64,000 nucleotides of DNA. It comes from Sulfitobacter sp. THAF37 (GTDB lineage: Bacteria; Pseudomonadota; Alphaproteobacteria; Rhodobacterales; Rhodobacteraceae). The position numbers were made by a program, and so were the translations under genes. Position 1 is the stretch's first letter. Each line of letters opens with the position of its first letter. Below, piece by piece: positions 44,562 to 54,921 of this stretch. Below the pieces are notes generated by a model, which had not been told where the DNA came from, did no database searches, and was given only the letters and a program-made list of their open reading frames with translations. The DNA is taken from positions 2,429,501-2,493,500 of the forward strand of contig NZ_CP045372.1 in the NCBI RefSeq assembly GCF_009363555.1, read 5' to 3'.

Positions 44562-45443
44562 TCAGCTTCGGATCAGCCGGTGGGCGGTGGTCAGGCCCGC
44601 CAGCGCCATGCGCTGCGCCTCCGCCACGGTGGCCGCCGCGCCCTGGGCTTCCAGCGCCGCCGCATAGAGCCGCGTATCCGCCGATGCGCCGATCAGGGCC
44701 AGGTTCTGACCCAGCCAATAGGGCCGGGCGGCGGCCAGTTCCGCCCCGATCAGCAGGCCGGACACCCGCGCCCTGCCAGTGCCCGGCGGGGCAGTGCCGC
44801 GCATTTCGCCCGCGCGGGCCGAACTCAGGTGGGCCGCGATCCTTTCCGGCCTGCTCAGGCTGTCCGACACCGCCGCGCCAAAGGCGGCCATGTCCATGCT
44901 GTCGGGCGTTGCGGCATCTGCCTGTGCCGATCCCGCAGCCAGCAGGCCGATCATCTCGCCACTGATGAAGCTCTGAAAGCTGACGACTTCGCCCGCGCTG
45001 ACCTCGGCCCAGATGCTGGTCGGGCCGGTCAGGCAGATCACGCCGTCCCAGCCGGGGTTCAGGGCCAGAAAACCGGCGATGCGCGTCTCTGCGCCCTGGG
45101 TGATGTCCGCAGGCGTCTGGCGCGACAGGCCGGGCACCGCATGTATCGCCCAGCCCCGGTATGGCACCGGGGAAAGCGCGTCGGGCAGCGGCGGGCAGGG
45201 GACCGGGCGCAGGGCATCGACGGTGCCCTCGACCGGGCCGCAGATGACCACCACGGTTCCCTCCGTGAGGTGCCAGCCTGCAGTCAGGTCGTCGAGCGCG
45301 GCGGCCAGCCCCGTGCCATCGCCCAGCCCGCTGGTCGATTCCATCTGACCCACGGCATGGCCGCCCTGCATGGCCCAGGCCGACATGCCTTCTGCGCCGG
45401 CATCCACCGCGATCCAGTCGGGTTTGATGTTGTTCTCTGTCAT
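44562..45443 (-). CDS. 2-dehydro-3-deoxygalactonokinase-like protein (DgoK family)
   Basis: A 293-residue protein with the DgoK pattern: DWIAVDAGAEGMSAWAM, GLGDGTGLAAALDDL, CGPVEGTVDALRPVPCP, VPGLSRQTPADITQGAETRIAGFLALNPGWDGVICLTGPTSIWAEV and FISGEMIGLLA. The family phosphorylates 2-dehydro-3-deoxygalactonate. The glycine-rich nucleotide region (VDAGAEGMSAW) departs from the usual DWGTSNLR-like start. AAGGT six bases before ATG 45443 supports the start. No aldolase or galactonate gene is adjacent. Confidence 0.8.
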   Translation of the reverse strand: MTENNIKPDWIAVDAGAEGMSAWAMQGGHAVGQMESTSGLGDGTGLAAALDDLTAGWHLTEGTVVVICGPVEGTVDALRPVPCPPLPDALSPVPYRGWAIHAVPGLSRQTPADITQGAETRIAGFLALNPGWDGVICLTGPTSIWAEVSAGEVVSFQSFISGEMIGLLAAGSAQADAATPDSMDMAAFGAAVSDSLSRPERIAAHLSSARAGEMRGTAPPGTGRARVSGLLIGAELAAARPYWLGQNLALIGASADTRLYAAALEAQGAAATVAEAQRMALAGLTTAHRLIRS

Positions 45444-45526
45444 GGGGGGACCTTGCCGCAATCGCAGGCAAAGGGCCACTCGAATTCCGCGCCGCATCGC
45501 TGGCCGGTATTCCCTTCAACCTTAAA

Positions 45527-45550
45527 ATATTTTTGCTTGAAGTAAAATAT
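45527..45550. promoter_or_regulatory. AT-rich imperfect dyad upstream of the anthranilate operon
   Basis: ATATTTT (45527-45533) and AAAATAT (45544-45550) form a 7+7 inverted repeat with a 10-base centre in an otherwise GC-rich region, 47 bases before the monooxygenase ATG. It is a candidate operator for the MarR gene in this operon, or part of the promoter. No clear -35/-10 pair was resolved. Confidence 0.4.
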
Positions 45551-45596
45551 GAAAGCGCATAGCCTTCCCGCAAAGCTCTAACGAGGGGATGTGACC

Positions 45597-47888
45597 ATGC
45601 GTGCGATCTGTCTGGGCGGCGGCCCTGCCGGGCTCTATTTCGCCATCTCGATCAAGTTGAGAAACCCTGATGCGGACATCACCGTGTTGGAGCGCAACAA
45701 GCCCGACGATACCTTTGGCTGGGGGGTGGTCCTGTCGGACGAGACTCTTGCCAACCTTGAGGCGAACGATCCCGTCTCCGCCCGCGAAATCCGCAGCCAT
45801 TTCGCCTACTGGGACGACATGGCGCTGATCTACAAGGGGCAAAAGACCGTCAGTTCGGGCCACGGGTTCTGCGGCATCGGGCGCAAGCAACTGCTCATCA
45901 TTCTTCAGGCCCGCGCGCGCGAGCTTGGCGTGAACCTGCAGTTCGAGACCGAAGTCGAAAGCGCCTCCGCCTATATGGACGACTATGATCTCGTGGTCGC
46001 CTGCGACGGTCTGAATTCCAAGACCCGGCTGGAGTTCGAAGAGACCTTCAAGCCCGACATCGACGTGCGCAAGTGCCAGTTCCTCTGGCTGGGAACGCAC
46101 CAGAAGTTCGATGATGCCTTCACCTTCATCTTCGAGAAGACCGACAAGGGCTGGCTATGGGTCCATGCCTACCAATTCGACGATGACACCGCGACCTTCA
46201 TCGTGGAATGTTCGCAGCAGACCTTCGACAACTACGGGTTCGGCGAAAAGACCCAGGCCGAGACGATCGCCATCTGTGAAGAGGTGTTCAAGGACCACCT
46301 GGACGGCCACGGCCTGATGACCAATGCCAACCATATCCGCGGATCGGCCTGGATCAGGTTCCCCCGTGTGCTGTGCGAGACTTGGCATCACGACAACGTC
46401 GTGCTTCTGGGGGATGCCGCGGCGACGGCGCATTTCTCCATCGGGTCGGGGACCAAGCTGGCGCTGGAATCCGCGATTTCGCTGGCGGACCATGTGCACG
46501 AGGAACGCGACATCGCGCAGGCGTTCGAGAAATACGAAGACGCGCGCAGGCTCGAAGTGCTGCGTCTGCAATCGGCGGCGCGCAACTCGCTCGAATGGTT
46601 CGAGGATGTGGAGCGGTATCTCGATCTGGATCCGGTGCAGCTGAACTATTCGATGCTGACCCGCAGCCAGCGCATCAGCCACGAGAACCTGCGCACCCGT
46701 GATCCCAAGTGGCTGGAAGGCGCGGAAAAATGGTTCATGGAACAGGCGGGCGCGGGCAGCAACGGCCCGGTGCGCGCGCCGATGTTCGCGCCCTTCCGGC
46801 TGCGGGACATGGACCTGGCGAACCGCGTCGTCGTCTCGCCCATGGCGCAATACAAGGCGGTGGACGGCTGCCCGACCGACTGGCACCTGATCCATTACGG
46901 CGAACGGGCCAAGGGCGGCGCAGGGCTGGTCTATACCGAGATGACCTGCGTGTCGCCCGAGGGGCGGATCACGCCGGGCTGTCCCGGCCTTTATGCGCCG
47001 GAACACGAGGCCGCGTGGAAGCGGCTGACCACCTTTGTCCATCAAGAGACCGACGCGAAGATCTGCTGCCAGATCGGTCATTCGGGCCGCAAGGGGTCGA
47101 CCCGGATCGGCTGGGAAGGCATGGACAAGCCCTTGAAAGAGGGCAACTGGCCGCTGATTTCCGCCTCGGCGATACCGTGGTCGGATGAAAACGCCACACC
47201 GCAGGCGGCGACCCGTGCCGATATGGACAAGGTCCGCGATGAATTTGTCGCCGCGGCGGAGATGGCGGATCGCGCGGGCTTTGACATGATCGAGCTGCAC
47301 GCGGCGCACGGCTATTTCATCTCGTCCTTCATCTCTCCGCTCAGCAATACGCGGCAGGACGAATACGGTGGCAGCCTCGAAAACCGCATGCGCTATCCGC
47401 TGGAAGTGTTCAGCGCGATGCGCGCGGCCTGGCCCGAGGAGAAACCGATGGCGGTGCGCATCTCGGCCAACGACTGGTCGGGCGACGACGGCGTGACCCC
47501 CGCGGAAGCCGTCGAAATCGCGAAGATGTTCGAGGCGGCGGGCGCAGACATCATCGACGTCTCCGCCGGTCAGACCTCGACGACCGGCAAGCCGGTCTAT
47601 GGCCGGATGTTCCAGACGCCGTTCAGCGACCGCATCCGCAACGAGGCGGGGATCAGGACCATGGCGGTGGGCAACATCTATGAGGCCGACCACGTCAATT
47701 CGATCCTGATGGCGGGACGGGCCGACCTCGTGTGCCTGGCGCGCCCGCATCTGTCCGATCCCTACTGGACGCTGCACGCGGGCGCTGCGATCGGCGACCG
47801 GCACGCCAGATGGCCGCAGCCCTACGAAGCGGGCCGGGATCAGGCCTGGCGGCTGGCCGACCGCGCCGCCGAAGTGGAACAGGTATGA
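45597..47888 (+). CDS. abmA: 2-aminobenzoyl-CoA monooxygenase/reductase (FAD hydroxylase-OYE fusion)
   Basis: A 763-residue two-domain protein. Residues 1-390 are a PHBH-type FAD monooxygenase (GGGPAGLYF at 7-15, [20 protein letters not shown]). Residues from about 395 on are an Old Yellow Enzyme-type FMN reductase ([53 protein letters not shown]). This fusion is the hallmark enzyme of the Azoarcus-type aerobic 2-aminobenzoate pathway, which hydroxylates and then reduces the ring of 2-aminobenzoyl-CoA; salicylyl-CoA hydroxylases share the architecture. The CoA ligase, kynA and kynU downstream favour the anthranilate assignment. ATG 45597 has GAGGGG eight bases upstream. Confidence 0.88.
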   Translation: MRAICLGGGPAGLYFAISIKLRNPDADITVLERNKPDDTFGWGVVLSDETLANLEANDPVSAREIRSHFAYWDDMALIYKGQKTVSSGHGFCGIGRKQLLIILQARARELGVNLQFETEVESASAYMDDYDLVVACDGLNSKTRLEFEETFKPDIDVRKCQFLWLGTHQKFDDAFTFIFEKTDKGWLWVHAYQFDDDTATFIVECSQQTFDNYGFGEKTQAETIAICEEVFKDHLDGHGLMTNANHIRGSAWIRFPRVLCETWHHDNVVLLGDAAATAHFSIGSGTKLALESAISLADHVHEERDIAQAFEKYEDARRLEVLRLQSAARNSLEWFEDVERYLDLDPVQLNYSMLTRSQRISHENLRTRDPKWLEGAEKWFMEQAGAGSNGPVRAPMFAPFRLRDMDLANRVVVSPMAQYKAVDGCPTDWHLIHYGERAKGGAGLVYTEMTCVSPEGRITPGCPGLYAPEHEAAWKRLTTFVHQETDAKICCQIGHSGRKGSTRIGWEGMDKPLKEGNWPLISASAIPWSDENATPQAATRADMDKVRDEFVAAAEMADRAGFDMIELHAAHGYFISSFISPLSNTRQDEYGGSLENRMRYPLEVFSAMRAAWPEEKPMAVRISANDWSGDDGVTPAEAVEIAKMFEAAGADIIDVSAGQTSTTGKPVYGRMFQTPFSDRIRNEAGIRTMAVGNIYEADHVNSILMAGRADLVCLARPHLSDPYWTLHAGAAIGDRHARWPQPYEAGRDQAWRLADRAAEVEQV

Positions 47889-48619
47889 CAGAGCATGTGA
47901 TCGTCACGGGGGGCGGCACCGGCGTGGGGGCCGAGATTGCCCGGGCGGTGGCGCAGACCGGTCGGGCCGTCACCATCATGGGCCGCCGCGAGGCGCCGCT
48001 GAAAGAGCAGGGGCTGCCCTATCAGCTGTGCGATGTGACGGACCCCGACGCCGTCGCGACCGCCTTTGCCGCGGCGCGCGATGCACATGGGCCGATCACC
48101 GGCGTCATCGCCAACGCGGGCGCGGCCCACTCGGCCCCGTTTCACAAGATCACCGCGCAGGAGATGGCCGACATGATGGCGGTCAACGTGACCGGTGTCT
48201 TCAACGTATGGCAGGCGGCGCTGGCCGATATGAAGGACGCGGGCAAGGGCCGGCTGATCGTCGTTGCCTCCACCGCCGGGCTCAAGGGGTACCCCTATGT
48301 CGCGGGCTATGTCGCGGCCAAACACGGCGTCGTCGGCCTGACCCGTGCCGTGGCGCTTGAGCTCGCGCGGACCGGCATCACGGTCAATGCCATCTGCCCC
48401 GGCTTCATCGACACCCCGCTGCTGGCGCGCAGCGTGGACAACATCGTCCAATCCACCGGCAAGACCGAGGATCAGGCCCGCAAGATCCTGGCCGGGGCCA
48501 GCCCCCAGAACCGCTTTGTCGAGACCGGCGAAGTCGCGGCCGCGGCGCTTTATCTGCTGTCCGACGGGGCCGGGGCGGTCAACGGACATGCGCTGTCGCT
48601 GTCGGGGGGCGAGGTATGA
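47885..48619 (+). CDS. Short-chain dehydrogenase in the 2-aminobenzoyl-CoA operon
   Basis: A 244-residue classical SDR starting in an ATGA overlap with abmA. Motifs are intact: [29 protein letters not shown] and the active site [10 protein letters not shown] (Tyr-x3-Lys). It most likely oxidises a hydroxyacyl-CoA or reduces the 5-oxo group of the cyclohexene-carboxyl-CoA product. Its stop overlaps the MarR ATG by four bases. Confidence 0.9.
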   Translation: MTEHVIVTGGGTGVGAEIARAVAQTGRAVTIMGRREAPLKEQGLPYQLCDVTDPDAVATAFAAARDAHGPITGVIANAGAAHSAPFHKITAQEMADMMAVNVTGVFNVWQAALADMKDAGKGRLIVVASTAGLKGYPYVAGYVAAKHGVVGLTRAVALELARTGITVNAICPGFIDTPLLARSVDNIVQSTGKTEDQARKILAGASPQNRFVETGEVAAAALYLLSDGAGAVNGHALSLSGGEV

Positions 48620-49080
48620 GCGCCGCCAAGGACCGTGTGCGCCTGTGGCTGCGGCTGCTGAAGGTGGTGCGCGGAATCGAGCAGGAGGTGCGCGAGAAGC
48701 TGCGCCGCGAGCACAACACGACCTTGCCCCGGTTCGACGTCATGTCGGCGCTTTCGCGCCACCCGGAGGGCCTGAAGATGAGCCAGCTCAGCGGTGTGCT
48801 GCGGGTGTCGAACGGCAATGTCACCGGCATCGCCGACCGGTTGAGCGAGGAAGGCCTGGTGGAGCGCACACCGGTCCCCGGCGACCGCCGCGCCACCATG
48901 CTGCGTCTGACGCCAGCCGGACAGGCGGAATTCGCACGCCAGGCCAAGGCGCATGAAACCTGGATCGACACCATGCTGGCGGATGTCACCCCCGCCGATG
49001 CACGCGCGATGGCGGCACGGCTTCAGGCCTTTGCCGCCGCCGCGGAAATCAAGGAAAAGGAGGCTGCAAATGCGCAGTGA
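48616..49080 (+). CDS. MarR-family transcriptional regulator
   Basis: A 154-residue winged-helix protein: [66 protein letters not shown] covers the recognition helix and the DRR wing. It is embedded inside the catabolic operon with overlaps on both sides (4 bases with the SDR, 11 with the hydratase). MarR repressors of aromatic-CoA pathways usually respond to the CoA thioester, so 2-aminobenzoyl-CoA is a plausible inducer. The dyad at 45527-45550 is a candidate site. Confidence 0.93.
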   Translation: MSAAKDRVRLWLRLLKVVRGIEQEVREKLRREHNTTLPRFDVMSALSRHPEGLKMSQLSGVLRVSNGNVTGIADRLSEEGLVERTPVPGDRRATMLRLTPAGQAEFARQAKAHETWIDTMLADVTPADARAMAARLQAFAAAAEIKEKEAANAQ

Positions 49081-49870
49081 CGTGGAGCATTTCAAGTGCG
49101 AGATCGAGAACGGTATCGCCACCGTGCGGCTGGACCGCCCCGACCGCAAGAACCCGCTGACCTTTGACAGCTACGCGGAACTGCGCGACTGGTTTCGCGA
49201 CCTGGTCTATGCCGACGACGTCGATGTGGTGATCTTCGGCTCGAACGGCGGTAATTTCAGTTCGGGCGGGGATGTGCACGACATCATCGGACCCCTGACC
49301 CGGATGAACATGAAAGAGCTCTTGCAGTTCACCCGGATGACCGGCGATCTGGTCAAGGCCATCGTGAACTGCGGCAAACCTGTGATCGCCGCCGTGGATG
49401 GCATCTGCGTCGGTGCCGGTGCCATCATCGCCATGGCCTCGGATTTGCGGATTGCCACGCCCGAGGCCAAGACCGCGTTTCTGTTCACCCGTGTCGGGCT
49501 GGCGGGCTGCGACATGGGGGCCTGCGCGATCCTGCCGCGTATCATCGGCCAGACCCGGGCGGCGGAGCTGCTGTACACCGGGCGGTCCATGTCGGCGGAC
49601 GAAGGCGAGCGGTGGGGCTTTTTCAACCGTCTGACGGATGCCGGGGCGCTTGAGGCCGACGCGCTGAAACTGGCGCAGCAAATTCAGGCGGGTCCGAACT
49701 TTGCCCATATGATGACAAAGACCATGCTGGCACAGGAATGGGCCATGTCGATCGAACAGGCGATCGAGGCCGAGGCGCAGGCCCAGGCGATCTGCATGCA
49801 GACCGGGGATTTCGAGCGCGCCTACAAGGCGTTCGTGGCCAAGGAGCGCCCGGTTTTCGAGGGGGATTGA
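49070..49870 (+). CDS. Enoyl-CoA hydratase/isomerase-family protein
   Basis: A 266-residue crotonase-fold protein. AGGAGG six bases before ATG 49070, which lies inside the end of the MarR gene. Oxyanion-hole segments are [11 protein letters not shown] and [21 protein letters not shown]. In place of the two catalytic Glu of hydratases, the region reads [18 protein letters not shown], so the second-position acidic residue differs and a hydrolase or isomerase activity is possible. In context it probably acts on a cyclic acyl-CoA after ring reduction. Confidence 0.88.
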   Translation: MRSDVEHFKCEIENGIATVRLDRPDRKNPLTFDSYAELRDWFRDLVYADDVDVVIFGSNGGNFSSGGDVHDIIGPLTRMNMKELLQFTRMTGDLVKAIVNCGKPVIAAVDGICVGAGAIIAMASDLRIATPEAKTAFLFTRVGLAGCDMGACAILPRIIGQTRAAELLYTGRSMSADEGERWGFFNRLTDAGALEADALKLAQQIQAGPNFAHMMTKTMLAQEWAMSIEQAIEAEAQAQAICMQTGDFERAYKAFVAKERPVFEGD

Positions 49871-49928
49871 GTGGTGCAGGCCGGGTGTTGGAGTATTTTT
49901 GGCATAAAGAAGCGGGGGAGTGCGCATC

Positions 49929-51077
49929 ATGTCTGACCGGAGTTTCCTGACCTGGCCGTTCTTCGAGGACCGGCATCGCGATCTGGCGGAGGCGCTGGAC
50001 CAATGGGCGGGCCGGACGCTGGCCGAGGTGGATCACAGCGACACCGATGCTGCCTGCCGCGATCTGGTGGCGCGGTTGGGGGCGGGCGGCTGGCTGCGCC
50101 ACTCCGGCGCCGAGGGCGAAGAGGTGCTCGACGTGCGCAGCCTTTGCCTGATCCGGGAAACGCTTGCGCGGCATGACGGTCTGGCCGATTTCGCCTTTGC
50201 CATGCAGGGGCTCGGGACGGGGGCGATCTCGCTTTTCGGCACGCCGGAACAGCAGGCGACCTGGCTGCCCAAGACACGGGCCGGAGAGGCGATTTCGGCC
50301 TTTGCACTGACCGAGCCGCAATCGGGGTCGGATGTGGCCAGTTCGACCATGACGGCGGAAACCGACGGCAACGGTTTTGTGCTGAACGGGCGCAAGACCT
50401 GGATTTCCAATGGCGGTATCGCCGATGTCTATACGGTCTTTGCACGGACCGGCGAAGCGCCCGGTGCGCGCGGGCTGTCGGCCTTTGTGGTGCCTGCGGA
50501 CACGCCCGGTCTGAAGGTGGAGGAGCGGCTGGAAACCATTGCGCCGCATCCGCTGGCCACGCTGCATTTCGACAACGTGAAAATCCCCGGCTCGGCCCTG
50601 ATCGGGGAACGGGGCAAGGGGTTCGGCATCGCCATGTCGGTGCTGGATGTCTTCCGCTCCACCGTGGCGGCGGCGGCGCTTGGCTTTGCCCGGCGTGCGC
50701 TGGACGAGGCGATTGCCCGCGTGACCGCCCGCAAGGTGCAGGGCGCGCCGCTGGCCGATCTGCAGATGGTGCAAGGCCATATCGCCGACATGGCAGTGGA
50801 TGTGGACGCCAGCGCGCTGCTGATCTACCGCGCCGCCTGGACCAAGGATTCAGGCGCGCCGCGTGTGACCCGCGAGGCGGCGATGGCCAAGCTTTTCGCC
50901 ACCGACCGCGCGCAACAGGTGATCGACAAGGCGGTGCAGCTGCATGGCGGGGACGGGGTGCGGCATGGCCAGATGGTCGAAAGCCTGTACCGCGAAATCC
51001 GCGCGTTGCGCATCTATGAAGGGGCGTCGGACGTGCAGCGGGTCGTGATCGCCCGTCAGACATTGGGAGGATCATGA
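49929..51077 (+). CDS. Acyl-CoA dehydrogenase
   Basis: A 382-residue FAD acyl-CoA dehydrogenase. Flavin and substrate motifs are [19 protein letters not shown] and [15 protein letters not shown]; the C-terminal catalytic Glu is in [26 protein letters not shown] eight bases before ATG 49929 supports the start. It lies between the hydratase and the aryl-CoA ligase genes and is expected to oxidise a saturated or cyclic CoA intermediate of the pathway. Confidence 0.93.
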   Translation: MSDRSFLTWPFFEDRHRDLAEALDQWAGRTLAEVDHSDTDAACRDLVARLGAGGWLRHSGAEGEEVLDVRSLCLIRETLARHDGLADFAFAMQGLGTGAISLFGTPEQQATWLPKTRAGEAISAFALTEPQSGSDVASSTMTAETDGNGFVLNGRKTWISNGGIADVYTVFARTGEAPGARGLSAFVVPADTPGLKVEERLETIAPHPLATLHFDNVKIPGSALIGERGKGFGIAMSVLDVFRSTVAAAALGFARRALDEAIARVTARKVQGAPLADLQMVQGHIADMAVDVDASALLIYRAAWTKDSGAPRVTREAAMAKLFATDRAQQVIDKAVQLHGGDGVRHGQMVESLYREIRALRIYEGASDVQRVVIARQTLGGS

Positions 51078-51078
51078 C

Positions 51079-52698
51079 ATGCTTGGCACCTCGGCCCATA
51101 GCGATACCTTTACCCGGGACAACCTGCCGGATGCCTCGGACTGGCCCGATTTCCTGCTCGATGGATTCGACTATCCTGATAGGTTGAACATTGGCGCGGA
51201 ACTTACTGATAAGATGGTCGAAAAAGGGTTCGGCGACCACACGGCGCTGATCGGGAACGGGCGGCGGCGGACCTACAAGGAACTGGCCGACTGGACCAAC
51301 AAGCTGGCCCGTGCGCTGGTTGAAGACCTTGGCGTAAAGCCCGGAAATCGCGTGCTGATCCGGTCAGCCAACAATCCGGCGATGGTGGCCTGCTGGCTGG
51401 CGGCGACCAAGGCGGGCGCCGTGGTGGTCAACACCATGCCCATGCTGCGCGCCCGCGAGCTGGCGGCCATCGTGGACAAGGCCGAGATCAGCCATGCGCT
51501 GTGCGATACACGGTTGATGGATGAGATGACGACCTGCGCCAAGTCGTCCGATTTCCTCAGGACGGTGGTGGGGTTCGACGGCACCTCCAACCACGATGCG
51601 GAGCTGGACCGGCTGGCGTTGGAAAAACCGGTGAAGTTCGACGCGGTGCCGACGTCGGCGGACGACGTGGCGCTGCTGGGGTTCACATCCGGCACCACGG
51701 GCAGCCCCAAGGCGACGATGCATTTCCACCGCGATCTGATGATCATCGCGGACGGCTACGCCCGCGAGGTGCTGGGGGTGACGCCAGAGGATGTCTTTGT
51801 CGGCTCCCCGCCGCTGGCCTTCACCTTTGGCCTGGGCGGTTTGGCGGTCTTTCCGCTGCGGTTTGGCGCGGCGGCGACACTGCTGGAAACGGCAAGTCCA
51901 CCGAATATGATTGAAATCATTGAGAAATTCAAGGCGACGGTCTGTTTCACCGCGCCCACGGCCTACCGCGCGATGCTGCAGGCGATGGAGGAAGGCGCCG
52001 ACCTCAGCTCGCTCCGCGCGGCGGTCAGCGCGGGAGAAACCCTGCCTGCGCCGGTCTATCATGACTGGCAGGAAAAGACCGGCAAGCCCATGCTGGACGG
52101 GATCGGCGCGACGGAGATGCTGCATATCTTCATTTCGAACCGCTTTGACGACCACAAGGCCGCCTGTACCGGCAAGCCGGTGACAGGGTATGAAGCCAAG
52201 GTGATCGACGAGGAGGGCGCGGAGGTGCCGCGCGGCGAGGTGGGGCGTCTCGCGGTCCGTGGCCCGACCGGCTGCCGCTATCTCGCCGACGACCGGCAGC
52301 GGGTCTATGTCAAGGATGGCTGGAACATCACCGGCGACAGCTTCAGCATGGACGAAGACGGCTATCTGCATTTCGCGGCCCGCAACGATGACATGATCAT
52401 CTCGGCCGGGTACAACATCGCCGGGCCGGAGGTGGAGGCGGCGCTGCTGAGCCATCCGATGGTCAGCGAATGCGCGGTTGTCGCCGCCCCGGACGAGGCG
52501 CGCGGTTCCATCGTGCAGGCGCATGTGGTGGTGGTCGACGGCACGCCGAAAGATAGTAGTACAATCAAAGTGTTGCAGGATCATGTTAAGGCTGAGATTG
52601 CGCCTTACAAATACCCGCGCGACATCCGTTTCGTCGATGAGCTGCCAAAGACGGCAACCGGGAAGATCCAGCGTTTCGCGCTGCGGGAGAAAACATGA
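51079..52698 (+). CDS. 2-aminobenzoate/benzoate-type CoA ligase
   Basis: A 539-residue adenylate-forming ligase. Motifs: [22 protein letters not shown], the substrate-pocket-side [55 protein letters not shown] and the catalytic Lys in [16 protein letters not shown]. The ATEMLH-type A5 motif is typical of benzoate and 2-aminobenzoate-CoA ligases. It should make 2-aminobenzoyl-CoA from the anthranilate released by kynureninase. It overlaps kynA by four bases (ATGA). Confidence 0.9.
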   Translation: MLGTSAHSDTFTRDNLPDASDWPDFLLDGFDYPDRLNIGAELTDKMVEKGFGDHTALIGNGRRRTYKELADWTNKLARALVEDLGVKPGNRVLIRSANNPAMVACWLAATKAGAVVVNTMPMLRARELAAIVDKAEISHALCDTRLMDEMTTCAKSSDFLRTVVGFDGTSNHDAELDRLALEKPVKFDAVPTSADDVALLGFTSGTTGSPKATMHFHRDLMIIADGYAREVLGVTPEDVFVGSPPLAFTFGLGGLAVFPLRFGAAATLLETASPPNMIEIIEKFKATVCFTAPTAYRAMLQAMEEGADLSSLRAAVSAGETLPAPVYHDWQEKTGKPMLDGIGATEMLHIFISNRFDDHKAACTGKPVTGYEAKVIDEEGAEVPRGEVGRLAVRGPTGCRYLADDRQRVYVKDGWNITGDSFSMDEDGYLHFAARNDDMIISAGYNIAGPEVEAALLSHPMVSECAVVAAPDEARGSIVQAHVVVVDGTPKDSSTIKVLQDHVKAEIAPYKYPRDIRFVDELPKTATGKIQRFALREKT

Positions 52699-53522
52699 GC
52701 GATTTCGACACAGCCTCCGAAGGGGCGAAGATGGATTTCGCCAGGGACATGTCCTATGGCGATTATCTGGGCCTTGATGCCATCCTGTCGGCCCAGCACC
52801 CGCAAAGCACGGCCCACGACGAGATGTTGTTCATCGTGCAGCACCAGACCTCGGAGCTGTGGATGCGGCTGGCGATCCACGAATTGCAGGCGGCGCGGGC
52901 GTCGCTGCAGCAGGGCAGGCTGCAGCCCGCGTTCAAGATGCTGACCCGCGTTGCGCGGATATTCGAACAGCTCAATTCCGCCTGGGACGTATTGCGCACC
53001 ATGACGCCCAGCGAATACACGGCGTTTCGGCCAAGCCTTGGAAACTCAAGCGGTTTTCAATCGCATCAGTACCGGCTGATCGAATACCTGCTGGGCAACC
53101 GCATCGGCGCGCTGATGAAACTGCACCAGCACAAGGCGGAAGCCTACGAGGCGCTGAAATCGGAACTGGCCCAACCCAGCCTCTACCAGGTGGCGATTGA
53201 AACGGTCTGCGACCGGCTTGGCGTGGCGTCGCTGGCGGGCGACCCCGGCGAGGGCGACTGGCAGACGGACCCGGCGGTTCAGGACCTTTGGCAGAAGATT
53301 TATGAAGATCCCGAAACCCATTGGGACCTTTATGAGCTGGCCGAAAAACTGGTCGATCTTGAGGATTATTTCCGCCGCTGGCGGTTCAATCATGTCACCA
53401 CGGTCGAGCGGATCATCGGGTTCAAGCGCGGGACCGGCGGCACCAGCGGTGTGGCCTACCTGCGCAAGATGCTCGAAGTCGAGCTGTTTCCCGAATTGTG
53501 GCACGTGAGAGGGGCGCTGTAA
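52695..53522 (+). CDS. kynA: Tryptophan 2,3-dioxygenase
   Basis: A 275-residue haem dioxygenase that opens L-tryptophan to N-formylkynurenine. Signature regions: [44 protein letters not shown] (distal His), [18 protein letters not shown] (substrate carboxylate Arg), and [25 protein letters not shown], which holds the proximal haem His and substrate Thr. All key residues match bacterial TDOs and the length is normal. Tightly packed between the CoA ligase and kynU genes. Confidence 0.97.
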   Translation: MSDFDTASEGAKMDFARDMSYGDYLGLDAILSAQHPQSTAHDEMLFIVQHQTSELWMRLAIHELQAARASLQQGRLQPAFKMLTRVARIFEQLNSAWDVLRTMTPSEYTAFRPSLGNSSGFQSHQYRLIEYLLGNRIGALMKLHQHKAEAYEALKSELAQPSLYQVAIETVCDRLGVASLAGDPGEGDWQTDPAVQDLWQKIYEDPETHWDLYELAEKLVDLEDYFRRWRFNHVTTVERIIGFKRGTGGTSGVAYLRKMLEVELFPELWHVRGAL

Positions 53523-54713
53523 GTGGCTGATGTATTGAGAAAAGAGCGGTTCATCCTGCCCGAGGGCGTGATCTATCTGGATGGTAACTCTCTGGGTCCG
53601 ATGCCGGTGGATGTACCGGCACGGGTGTCCGGCGTGATGAACGAGGAATGGGCGCAGATGCTGATCCGCGGCTGGAACCAGGCCGGGTGGATGGCGATGC
53701 CGTCGGAGGTGGGCAATGCGGTGGGCCGCCTGATCGGTGCGCCGGAAGGGTCGGTGGTGATGGGCGACACCCTGTCGATCAAGGTCTACCAGGCGCTGGC
53801 CTCGGCGGTGAAGATGCGCCCGGACCGCCGCGTGATCCTCAGCGATACCGGCAACTTCCCCAGTGACCTTTATATTGCCGAAGGGCTGGTGGGGCTGCTG
53901 GAGCAGGGGTACGAGCTGAAAACGGTGGAGCCTGAGGCGGTGGCAGAGGCGATTGACGATACCGTTGCCGTGGTGATGCTGACGGAGGTTGATTACCGCA
54001 CGGGCCGCAAGCACGAGATGAAGCCGATGACGGAGCTTGCCCATGCGGCGGGGGCGGTCATGGTCTGGGACCTGGCGCATTCCGCGGGGGCATTGCCGGT
54101 GGACCTGGCCGGGTCGAACTGCGAATTCGCGGTGGGCTGTACGTACAAATATCTCAACGGCGGGCCGGGCGCGCCCGCGTTCATCTACGTGCGTTCCGAT
54201 CTGGCCGATCAGGCGGAACCGGCGCTCAGCGGCTGGCTTGGCCATCGGGCGCCTTTTGATTTCGATCTCAACTATACGCCGGGACGGGGGATCGAGCGGA
54301 TGCGCGTGGGCACGCCGCCGATCCTGCAGATGGCCGCGTTGCAAGAGGCGATGAAGGTCTGGGAGGGCGTCGACATGCACGATCTGCGGGCCGCTTCGCT
54401 TGCCCTGCAGGAGCAGTTCATCGAAGAAGTGGAACGCAATGTGCCACAGCTGACCCTGGCCAGCCCGCGCGACCCCGCCGTGCGCGGCAGCCAGGTGTCC
54501 TTTCGGTTCGAACACGGCTATGCCGCGATGCAGGCCCTGATCCACCGGGGCGTCATCGGCGATTTCCGCGCGCCGGACATCATGCGCTTCGGCTTCACGC
54601 CGCTCTACCTCGACAGCTCGGATGTGTCGGCTGCCGTGGCGATCATGCGCGATGTCATGGAGAACGAGCTGTGGGACGTGGATGCCTACAAGGTGCGCGG
54701 CGCAGTCACCTGA
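53523..54713 (+). CDS. kynU: Kynureninase
   Basis: A 396-residue PLP hydrolase converting kynurenine to anthranilate and alanine. It starts with GTG directly after the kynA stop, with no gap. Motifs: FILPEGVIYLDGNSLGPMP, GDTLSIKVYQAL, VWDLAHSAGALPVDL (PLP Asp and His) and the Schiff-base Lys209 in GCTYKYLNGGPGAPAF. It is the last gene of the run; the following 208 bases up to the creatinase gene show no other gene or clear terminator. Confidence 0.97.
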   Translation: MADVLRKERFILPEGVIYLDGNSLGPMPVDVPARVSGVMNEEWAQMLIRGWNQAGWMAMPSEVGNAVGRLIGAPEGSVVMGDTLSIKVYQALASAVKMRPDRRVILSDTGNFPSDLYIAEGLVGLLEQGYELKTVEPEAVAEAIDDTVAVVMLTEVDYRTGRKHEMKPMTELAHAAGAVMVWDLAHSAGALPVDLAGSNCEFAVGCTYKYLNGGPGAPAFIYVRSDLADQAEPALSGWLGHRAPFDFDLNYTPGRGIERMRVGTPPILQMAALQEAMKVWEGVDMHDLRAASLALQEQFIEEVERNVPQLTLASPRDPAVRGSQVSFRFEHGYAAMQALIHRGVIGDFRAPDIMRFGFTPLYLDSSDVSAAVAIMRDVMENELWDVDAYKVRGAVT

Positions 54714-54921
54714 TGCCGCGCGGTGTGTCGGGGATTGATGGAACTCCCGCGTTCGGTTAACCCTTGCGGCGGGGATGGCGATGGCGTCGCCGCCGGATCG
54801 TGCCGGGCATACCCCTTTCAGAACATCCTGAACGCCGGGATCTTGGTTTGCCGCTTTGCGGGATCGGGTCAGGCATCATATTGCAGTCCGGTTCGGCGGC
54901 GGCCCGAACAGGAGACGCGAG

